The position numbers and the translations under genes are program-made. Below are positions 1 through 5,397 of a stretch of DNA of 11,480 nucleotides, one piece after another (within the stretch, counting starts at the first letter, position 1; each line of letters starts with the position of its first letter). Source of the stretch: Butyrivibrio sp. (GTDB taxonomy: Bacteria; Bacillota_A; Clostridia; Lachnospirales; Lachnospiraceae); assembly GCF_024699075.1 (NCBI RefSeq), contig NZ_JAILQF010000076.1:1-11480 (forward strand). The letters are read 5' to 3'. The notes under the pieces are model-generated. The model was given only the letters and a program-made list of their open reading frames with translations. It ran no database searches and was not told the origin of the DNA.

Positions 1-65
1 ACAATCAAAAATGCAATTTCAACATCGACATTATATGTCAGGTTTCCTATAAGCTTGGACAACAC
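1..65 (-). CDS. 5' end of an unidentified leftward gene (partial, probable membrane protein)
   Basis: Only the first 21 codons are inside the window; the gene continues beyond the left edge. A stop codon at 75-77 closes the frame upstream, so the start must be GTG at 63-65 or TTG at 60-62. An AGGTG ribosome binding site at 71-75 lies 5 bases before the GTG and 8 before the TTG, and both are usable. From the TTG the peptide reads MLSKLIGNLTYNVDVEIAFL, turning hydrophobic at its end as if a membrane helix begins there. Short N-termini of this style precede membrane-anchored signalling proteins (for example GGDEF proteins) in Lachnospiraceae, but that is a recollection of style and not evidence of function. 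I do not identify the product. Confidence 0.6.
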   Translation of the reverse strand, partial: MLSKLIGNLTYNVDVEIAFLI

Positions 66-110
66 TTTTTCACCTCATAAAAACGTCAGAATAGTATCAC
101 ATCTTACGTA

Positions 111-125
111 AATATATCGGCATAA
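111..125 (-). promoter_or_regulatory. Sigma-28 (SigD/FliA)-like -10 motif before the left-edge gene
   Basis: On the minus strand this reads TTATGCCGATATATT, containing GCCGATAT, the established -10 consensus of flagellar sigma-28/SigD promoters. It lies about 45 bases before the start codon of the left-edge gene, so transcription would begin near 107 and leave room for the visible ribosome binding site. The matching TAAA -35 box is not present at the usual 15-16 base spacing (TGCT or TTGC is found instead), which weakens the call. The same 15 bases recur at 8390-8404 in front of the large histidine kinase. Confidence 0.4.
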
Positions 126-220
126 ATTTCCCCAAAAGCAATAGCTTTGTGGTATTTTATGAGATGAAAGTTTGCAGAAATAATTAAAAGAATTAAATTT
201 TTTCCCAAAAAAGTATCTAA

Positions 221-259
221 AAAAAGTATACACCATGCACGCTTTTGTGTATACTTTTT
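221..259 (-). terminator. Perfect 13-bp-arm hairpin, possible terminator of the lexA/small-protein transcript
   Basis: AAAAAGTATACAC at 221-233 and GTGTATACTTTTT at 247-259 are exact reverse complements around a 13-base spacer. Read leftward the second arm ends in a T-run, as an intrinsic terminator would, and it sits 57 bases past the stop of the small gene ending at 316. The stem is AT-rich with few G-C pairs, so it is a weak terminator at best. Its symmetric A-run/T-run would also allow use in both directions, or it could be an operator for the left-edge gene. Confidence 0.4.
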
Positions 260-315
260 CGACCATTTTTCATTTATTCGCAGTGGATTATACTTTATAA
301 GGACAGCACAAGACT

Positions 316-531
316 TTATTTCTCGATGTCTCCCGCCAGAAGAATTCCCTGATTGGCATAATAGTTATTAATGCTGTCTCTGCAGCTTTCTATGCCATTA
401 TCGATATGATGTATTCCTATAGATGCCACAAAAAGGTTACGGATTGTGAAGATAAGAAGTGTCACTGTAAGTATCATGATTATACGCATTACAAGATGGT
501 AAACTCTTCTGGATACATATACATTTCTCAT
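316..531 (-). CDS. Small single-helix membrane protein downstream of lexA
   Basis: A 71-residue hypothetical protein. Residues 1-11 are basic (RNVYVSRR), residues about 12-36 form one hydrophobic membrane segment, and the last ~35 residues are polar with one cysteine (ESCRDS). This suggests a short anchored protein with its tail outside the cell. The ATG at 529-531 has a strong AGAGGGG ribosome binding site 9 bases upstream, which is the main reason to accept the gene. It lies 135 bases after lexA on the same strand. In Bacillus and Listeria an SOS-induced division inhibitor, YneA, is encoded beside lexA and also has one N-terminal helix, but YneA carries a LysM domain that is not visible here. 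A link to SOS is therefore inference from position only. Confidence 0.6.
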   Translation of the reverse strand: MRNVYVSRRVYHLVMRIIMILTVTLLIFTIRNLFVASIGIHHIDNGIESCRDSINNYYANQGILLAGDIEK

Positions 532-666
532 AATCTAATACCCCTCTTTTCTTTGGAGATAAATGCCTTTGCATTTAGAGCTCCCGGCCCTGTAAAGAGC
601 TTTTGGAAAGCATCAATGTTCTAACAATGATCTGTTAAATTACAATTAGTGTTCAATAAGTACTTA
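532..666. other. lexA to small-gene intergenic region with short inverted repeats
   Basis: This 135-base gap holds no convincing promoter. It contains AAATGC-CTTT-GCATTT (561-576, perfect 6-bp arms), TAACA/TGTTA arms at 622-637, and AGCTC/GAGCT around 579-601. None has a following T-run, so they are not clear terminators. They could fold in the RNA between lexA and the small membrane gene if the two are cotranscribed. The lexA stop itself sits in a palindromic ATAAGTACTTAT. Confidence 0.25.
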
Positions 667-1278
667 TCAGAATCTCTTTATAACTGAAGAAAGAACGCCC
701 TGAATTATGATCTTGTCCGGTATTATATCGTCGTATCCCCTTTGTTCGTTCTCCGGATGAAGTACCAGTCTTTCTAAACCGGCATCATATTTTAATCTCT
801 TTAAAGTATTCTCTCCATCTTCATTAAGTGCTACTACTATATCTCCCTGCTTAGCTGTTTCTGATTTTCTGATAACAAGAAGATCGCCTGAATCAATGCC
901 GGCATCTACCATTGAATCCCCAACTGCATGAAGTATAAATAATTCTCCGTTACCAAAAAGTGCTGTAGGAAGCTGCACATAGCTGTCTATATCACTGCTT
1001 TCAGTCTCAGGAGCTCCACACGTGATACCGTCTTGCATGAGAGGAGCCGATGTCATATTCTCATCCATCTTCATGGTGGACTCTGTACTTATATGTCCAT
1101 CGCTGTAATTAAGCATTCCTTCTTTGTTCATGGCAAGCAGATATCTGTAAGCAGTACTCTTATCTATCGAAAGTCCTCTTCCAATTTCTGCAGTAGAAGG
1201 ATCTCTCATATTATCCTTATGAAATTTTATAATGAAGTCTTTGATCTTCTCCTTAAGTTCAGGACTTTTGGATCTCAT
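667..1278 (-). CDS. lexA: LexA-type SOS repressor (S24 self-cleaving protease)
   Basis: A 203-residue LexA family protein, the usual length. Residues about 6-60 form a winged helix-turn-helix ([20 protein letters not shown]) that binds operators. Residues about 80-203 are the S24 peptidase domain with catalytic Ser122 in GDSM and Lys160 in TLKRL. The self-cleavage bond falls at Cys87-Gly88 in GITCGAPE. Classical LexA uses Ala-Gly here, while Cys-Gly is known from UmuD. On DNA damage, RecA filaments should trigger self-cleavage and release target genes. The ATG at 1276-1278 is preceded by AGGAG. The gene has its own promoter, divergent from a MATE transporter gene, and is followed by a small membrane protein gene. 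A LexA-like repressor with a different regulon remains possible because the helix-turn-helix is divergent. Confidence 0.88.
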   Translation of the reverse strand: MRSKSPELKEKIKDFIIKFHKDNMRDPSTAEIGRGLSIDKSTAYRYLLAMNKEGMLNYSDGHISTESTMKMDENMTSAPLMQDGITCGAPETESSDIDSYVQLPTALFGNGELFILHAVGDSMVDAGIDSGDLLVIRKSETAKQGDIVVALNEDGENTLKRLKYDAGLERLVLHPENEQRGYDDIIPDKIIIQGVLSSVIKRF

Positions 1279-1355
1279 ATCCTACTCCTGTCTTATAAGT
1301 CTTTGGCATCGGATTGCCCGCCATTCCTTGATTCAGACTGATAATTTTCAAAAAT

Positions 1356-1388
1356 TTTCTATCTGCAACGAGCCGTTGCTGATAGAAA
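1356..1388. repeat. 33-bp inverted repeat at the predicted lexA transcription start
   Basis: The 15-base arms pair throughout except for one T-T mismatch, around a 3-base AGC centre (outer TTTCTATC/GATAGAAA, inner GCAACG/CGTTGC). On the minus strand it begins 2 bases after the lexA -10 box and is followed by ATTTTTG. It could act as a DNA operator over the transcription start, or as a stable stem-loop at the 5' end of the lexA leader, possibly with attenuator or stabilising activity. The sequence does not decide between these. Confidence 0.55.
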
Positions 1389-1389
1389 T

Positions 1390-1417
1390 ATAATAACATA
1401 TTTCCTTATAATGTCAA
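1390..1417 (-). promoter_or_regulatory. Sigma-A-type promoter of lexA
   Basis: On the minus strand a perfect TTGACA -35 box (1412-1417) is followed after 16 bases by TATTAT (1390-1395, five of six matches to TATAAT). Transcription would start near 1383 and give a leader of roughly 105 bases carrying the inverted repeat at its 5' end. The -35 box is embedded in the degenerate copy of the TTATAAG direct repeat, a good place for repressor control. Confidence 0.6.
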
Positions 1418-1454
1418 CATTTTCTTATAAGTCAAAATATTATTCTCTTTTGTA

Positions 1455-1483
1455 TTGAGATAATCAGGGCCACAACGTATAAT
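1455..1483 (+). promoter_or_regulatory. Sigma-A-type promoter of the MATE transporter gene
   Basis: TTGAGA (1455-1460), a 17-base spacer, then a perfect TATAAT (1478-1483). Transcription would start near 1490, leaving a leader of about 38 bases before the ATG at 1528. This argues against the in-frame TTG at 1489 as the start codon. Confidence 0.75.
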
Positions 1484-1527
1484 GGTCTTTGCTTAAGTTT
1501 CCAAATCAACAAAATGTAGGGGTTTTT

Positions 1528-2949
1528 ATGAACAAAACAGTATTTATCAAAAAAGACAGAACTAATTCACTGATCGCACCACGCTCTTTCTACGTCCATG
1601 TACTGGCCGTTGCAGTTCCGATCATGATACAGAACGGCATCACCAACCTTGTTGGTATGCTTGATAACCTCATGGTAGGTCAGCTCAGTACCGAAGCCAT
1701 GTCAGGTGTTTCCATCGTCAATCAGCTTCTTTTTGTATTTTATCTGTGTATTTTCGGCGGACTTGCCGGAATAGGAATCTTTAGTGCTCAGTTCTGGGGC
1801 AAGAAAGATCTTAAAGGAATGCAGTATACTATGCGTGCCAAGATGATCCTTGCTTTTGCATTGACTATCATTGGCTTATTTGTATTATATGTATTCAGAT
1901 ATTATCTTATAGGGATGTTTCTTCACGAAGGTGCAGATACAGGTAATCTTGATGAGACCCTGCGCTATGCGATTTCATATCTTCTTGTTATGTACGCAGG
2001 TCTTTTGCCTATGGCAATCACCAACGTATATGCTTCAACTTTGAGAGAATCAGGTCAGACTGTTGTTCCTATGACTGCAGGAATTATAGCAGTCATAGTT
2101 AATCTTATCGGTAACTATATCCTTATTTACGGTAAGTTTGGTGCTCCTACTTTAGGTGTTACAGGTGCTGCTCTTGCAACTGTTATCTCACGATTTGTGG
2201 AAATGATAATAGTTGTATCCTGGACACATTCCAATCCTGACAAGAATCCTTATATCAAAGGCTGTTACAACAGTTTTTACGTACCAAAAGACCTTGTTTA
2301 CAAGTTTATAGTTAAAGGCGCTCCTCTTCTTGCCAACGAAGCCCTTTGGTCTATAGGAACAACAATGCTTGTTCAGTGCTACTCTGTAAGAGGACTGAAT
2401 GCAGTTGCAGCACTTAACATTTCCAATACACTTGCTAATGTATTTAATATTGTTTTCATAGCAATGGGAAGTGCCACATCTATTCTCCTTGGGCAGGAGC
2501 TTGGTGCAGGACGACTCAAAGGAGCAAAGCTCTATGCGTTCAGATTAACTGCCTTTTCAGTAATACTCAGTTCGATTTCAGGATTACTGCTCTTTATAGT
2601 GGCACCTGTATTCCCTGATCTTTACAATACCACTGATCAGATCAAAGATATTGCCCTTGGCCTTCTGAGAGTAAGCGCTATATGCATGCCACTATATGCA
2701 TTTACAAACTCAGCATATTTTACCATAAGATCAGGAGGAAAGACCTTTATCACTTTCCTATTCGACAGCTGCTTTTGCTGGATAGTATCATTCCCTGTAG
2801 CATACGTTCTATCACGATACACCAGCATGCCACTTGTATATATGTATCTTACAGTCCAGTCCATGGATCTTCTAAAATCCGTAATAGGCTTTATCATAGT
2901 CATGCGCGGTAAATGGATCCACGACCTGACAGCCTACGCCAAAGGCTAA
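1528..2949 (+). CDS. MATE family multidrug/cation antiporter
   Basis: A 473-residue inner-membrane transporter of the MATE (NorM/DinF-like) family, of usual length with about twelve hydrophobic segments. These exporters drive out cationic drugs or metabolites using Na+ or H+. The N-terminal half has the typical first-helix pattern VGMLDNLMVGQLS (residues 42-54), including the conserved aspartate at 46, followed by a glycine-rich GGLAGIG stretch. The C-terminal half repeats the pattern with IAMGSATSILLGQELGAG. The ATG at 1528 is chosen over the upstream TTG because AGGGG (1518-1522) stands 5 bases before it and the promoter fits. It is divergent from lexA across a shared control region; some MATE genes (dinF) are SOS genes near lexA, so SOS control is conceivable. 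Substrate unknown. Confidence 0.9.
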   Translation: MNKTVFIKKDRTNSLIAPRSFYVHVLAVAVPIMIQNGITNLVGMLDNLMVGQLSTEAMSGVSIVNQLLFVFYLCIFGGLAGIGIFSAQFWGKKDLKGMQYTMRAKMILAFALTIIGLFVLYVFRYYLIGMFLHEGADTGNLDETLRYAISYLLVMYAGLLPMAITNVYASTLRESGQTVVPMTAGIIAVIVNLIGNYILIYGKFGAPTLGVTGAALATVISRFVEMIIVVSWTHSNPDKNPYIKGCYNSFYVPKDLVYKFIVKGAPLLANEALWSIGTTMLVQCYSVRGLNAVAALNISNTLANVFNIVFIAMGSATSILLGQELGAGRLKGAKLYAFRLTAFSVILSSISGLLLFIVAPVFPDLYNTTDQIKDIALGLLRVSAICMPLYAFTNSAYFTIRSGGKTFITFLFDSCFCWIVSFPVAYVLSRYTSMPLVYMYLTVQSMDLLKSVIGFIIVMRGKWIHDLTAYAKG

Positions 2950-2950
2950 A

Positions 2951-5353
2951 TTATGGATTTAGTATTACTTTGTCGTCCGGAAGAAGTTTGATCAGTAGTT
3001 TTTCGAGCTTTTCGGAATCAACCGGTTTAGACAGATAAGCTACAAAACCTTCTTTAAGATACATCTTTTCTGCACCTGTTGTTGCATTTGCTGTAAGAGC
3101 AATAACAGGTGTAGCATAACTCATAGCCATATAATCATTCTTAAGAAGATGAAGCGTCTGTATTCCATCAGGCTCCGGCATCATATGATCCATGAATATA
3201 AGATCATATTTATTATTGCGAGCCTTCTCATACGCCTCGTTTCCACCATCTGCGCAGTCTATCTGTATCCTGGTATTCTTCAAAAGTCCGACAAAAACTT
3301 CTATATTCATTCTGTTATCATCAACCACCAGTACCTTTGCATATGGCGCCTGGAAAAGCTCTTTGTAATTAACATTCTTAATAGTATACTTTCTGATTGC
3401 TTCTTCGAGGTCTCCTATCGGCTCATTATTAATAATCTTCTGGGGTATTACTATATTAAATGTTGATCCTTCTCCATATACACTCTCAACTTTTATCTCG
3501 CCCTCCATTGCATCTATTAGTTTTTTGGTTATGGAAAGTCCAAGGCCGGTTCCTTCTATGTGGCGATTTTCTTTTTCATCAGCCCTGTTATAGCTTGTAA
3601 ATATTTCTCCAATATCTTCAGGCTTTATTCCAATTCCTGTATCCTTAACAGTTATGCACAGACAGAACTTACCATCAGCATCTTTCCTGTCAGCGATCAA
3701 AGTTACAGATCCTGAATTAGTATATTTTATGGCATTAGTAAGAATGTTGGTTATTACCTGCATTATTCTTACCGGGTCACCATACAAAGTTGAAGGAAGC
3801 AAAGGACTTATATCTTTAACAAATTCCAGTCCGTCCTGCCTTGCTCTGGTTACAAGAAGGCTTACGCAGTCCACAAGAAGGGGGGCAAGACTATATTCTC
3901 TGTATTCCAGATCTATCTTATCATTTTTGGATTTTTCCACATCAAGCATGTCATTTATAAGAGACATAAGCATACGAACAGCATTTTTGATACTGTTTGC
4001 ATATGATCTGATATCATTACTTTCGGTTTCTCTTTCTATAAGTTCAGCCATTCCGGATATTGTATTAACAGGAGTCCTTATCCTATGCGACATAAGTGAT
4101 AGAAACTCAGTCTTCTTTTCTCCTGCCTTGATAGCAGCAATCCTCTTACTATGGATTTTAATGATACCAAGAATCGCCTCTATGACTACGGATATCAAAA
4201 GTATAAGCATGCCAAGCACATATACAAGCGAAGATACAGCCCTTATATCAAAAAACATCCTGACAAGTTCAAATATCATGAGTATCATAAAAATAATAAG
4301 TCCTACTATGACTGTCCTGTACCTGGTTTTACCACCATTTAAGATATCAATTATAGATATAACAAGAACTATTAAAAGTGCAAAAAGGATTATACCAAAT
4401 GTATATTTTAAAGTTCCTGCAAAAAAGGCGATCTTGCTGTAATGAAGATATGAAACAGCTATAGCATATATTATGCAGATATCTTCGATCACTTTATAAA
4501 ATTTTTTATACCTGTCAGCCTGAAGGGCATTTGCAAACATCAAAAAAGGTACCGGTACGAATACCAAAATCTGGCAGGCAGCTTCAAATAAGCTTCTATG
4601 ATCTGCAGTTTCATACTGCAAAAAGGTATTACTAAGAGGTGTCGATCCAAGTCTCCACAAGCATATAGATAATATACCTATTGCAATATATAAGGCAGAT
4701 GAAGGCTTACCTGAACTAAACATATAATATGATGAAATAAGTATAGTAATAACAGCTATTGCACCTAGTACAAGTGTAAGTATAGTTGATCCGATCGTAC
4801 TATATGCATAGTAGTACCATATTCCGCCCTGCGACCCCAGTAAAACCTCACTTATCCACCCTTTAAAAAGAGAATCTGATTCAAGTTCTATCTTCACCTC
4901 TTTGCCATGATCATCTTTGTAAAGCTGGGCAAAAATACGCGCAGAAGGACTAGTTCTTGATCCGATTCCTTTCGTTCCGGGGCAAAGAGAATAGTCAGCT
5001 CTTAGTTCATCTCCTATATATATTTTTACAATAGATATATAACCTGTTATTGAAATCCATGATCCTTCTTCTATTTCACTGGGAAGGTTATTTACAACTG
5101 TGATCTTCCCATCTTCTGTTTCCAGCCTTTCAGGCAGATCCTTAATATCAGTTCTGCTTCCATCCAAAAGTACCTGCTTCCAGCCTTTATTAAAGAAAGA
5201 ATAGCTGTATTCATTTTCTCCATAGTCATTAAATCTGGTTCTTTGTCCAGTGCACAGCATGACAAAAACTGATACGATGAAAATAACGCATCCAGCCATA
5301 ATGATCATATATATATTCAGTTTTTTAGAACTTCTGCAATTACGGCTAAACAT
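2951..5353 (-). CDS. Hybrid sensor histidine kinase with receiver, 7TM sensor, atypical H-box (800 aa)
   Basis: A membrane hybrid kinase. Residues 14-34 form an N-terminal helix; 45-175 an extracellular beta-rich sensor; about 185-400 seven helices (7TMR-DISM-like); 412-475 the dimerisation/phosphoacceptor domain; 520-637 the HATPase; 672-795 a receiver. The HATPase is intact: N540, DTGIGI from D571, and GTGLGL at 601-606. The receiver has D678/D679, phosphoacceptor D722, T754 and K776. The H-box reads SHRIRTP, so H423 is followed by arginine where nearly all HisKA kinases have Glu or Asp. There is no HPt. GAGGGA stands before the ATG, and 44 bases separate it from the upstream paralogous kinase gene, with which it shares the sensor (GSQxGIWYYY in both). 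Signal unknown. The two are probably cotranscribed and act together. Confidence 0.92.
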   Translation of the reverse strand: MFSRNCRSSKKLNIYMIIMAGCVIFIVSVFVMLCTGQRTRFNDYGENEYSYSFFNKGWKQVLLDGSRTDIKDLPERLETEDGKITVVNNLPSEIEEGSWISITGYISIVKIYIGDELRADYSLCPGTKGIGSRTSPSARIFAQLYKDDHGKEVKIELESDSLFKGWISEVLLGSQGGIWYYYAYSTIGSTILTLVLGAIAVITILISSYYMFSSGKPSSALYIAIGILSICLWRLGSTPLSNTFLQYETADHRSLFEAACQILVFVPVPFLMFANALQADRYKKFYKVIEDICIIYAIAVSYLHYSKIAFFAGTLKYTFGIILFALLIVLVISIIDILNGGKTRYRTVIVGLIIFMILMIFELVRMFFDIRAVSSLVYVLGMLILLISVVIEAILGIIKIHSKRIAAIKAGEKKTEFLSLMSHRIRTPVNTISGMAELIERETESNDIRSYANSIKNAVRMLMSLINDMLDVEKSKNDKIDLEYREYSLAPLLVDCVSLLVTRARQDGLEFVKDISPLLPSTLYGDPVRIMQVITNILTNAIKYTNSGSVTLIADRKDADGKFCLCITVKDTGIGIKPEDIGEIFTSYNRADEKENRHIEGTGLGLSITKKLIDAMEGEIKVESVYGEGSTFNIVIPQKIINNEPIGDLEEAIRKYTIKNVNYKELFQAPYAKVLVVDDNRMNIEVFVGLLKNTRIQIDCADGGNEAYEKARNNKYDLIFMDHMMPEPDGIQTLHLLKNDYMAMSYATPVIALTANATTGAEKMYLKEGFVAYLSKPVDSEKLEKLLIKLLPDDKVILNP

Positions 5354-5397
5354 CTTTATCCCTCAGATAGTTGACTGACAATAACTTCATGTATCGA

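Larger units (their letters stand above)
1291..1433. promoter_or_regulatory. Repeated TCTTATAAGTC elements in the lexA/MATE intergenic region (candidate operators)
   Basis: TCTTATAAGTC occurs identically at 1291-1301, just upstream of the lexA ribosome binding site, and at 1423-1433, between the two divergent promoters. A third degenerate copy, TCCTTATAATGTC at 1403-1415, stands about 20 bases from the second and forms a tandem direct repeat with it. On the minus strand the tandem pair reads TTGACTTATAAG and TTGACATTATAAGG. The core CTTATAAG is palindromic, as a dimeric repressor site would be. Autoregulation by LexA is the simplest inference. The Bacillus-type GAAC-N4-GTTC box is absent from this gap. 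Confidence 0.4.

Noticed and set aside
75..266. 63-codon minus-strand frame upstream of the left-edge gene
   Set aside because: It has no ribosome binding site, is rich in Phe, Tyr and Cys codons of the AT-rich spacer, and runs through the hairpin and the promoter-like motif.
561..601. Riboswitch-like short stems before the small membrane gene
   Set aside because: The conserved core of the c-di-GMP or other riboswitch classes I know is not present; only short unconnected inverted repeats are seen.
620..660. GAACA motifs on the minus strand as a Bacillus-type LexA box
   Set aside because: The two GAACA sequences are not paired with a GTTC at the 4-base spacing that the known box requires.
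1489..1527. TTG at 1489 as the start of the MATE protein
   Set aside because: It falls at the predicted transcription start of the TTGAGA-N17-TATAAT promoter, while the ATG at 1528 has AGGGG 5 bases upstream.
3654..4442. Open frame of 262 codons on the plus strand
   Set aside because: It is entirely antisense to the conserved kinase domain and membrane region of the 800-aa kinase and has no domain pattern of its own.
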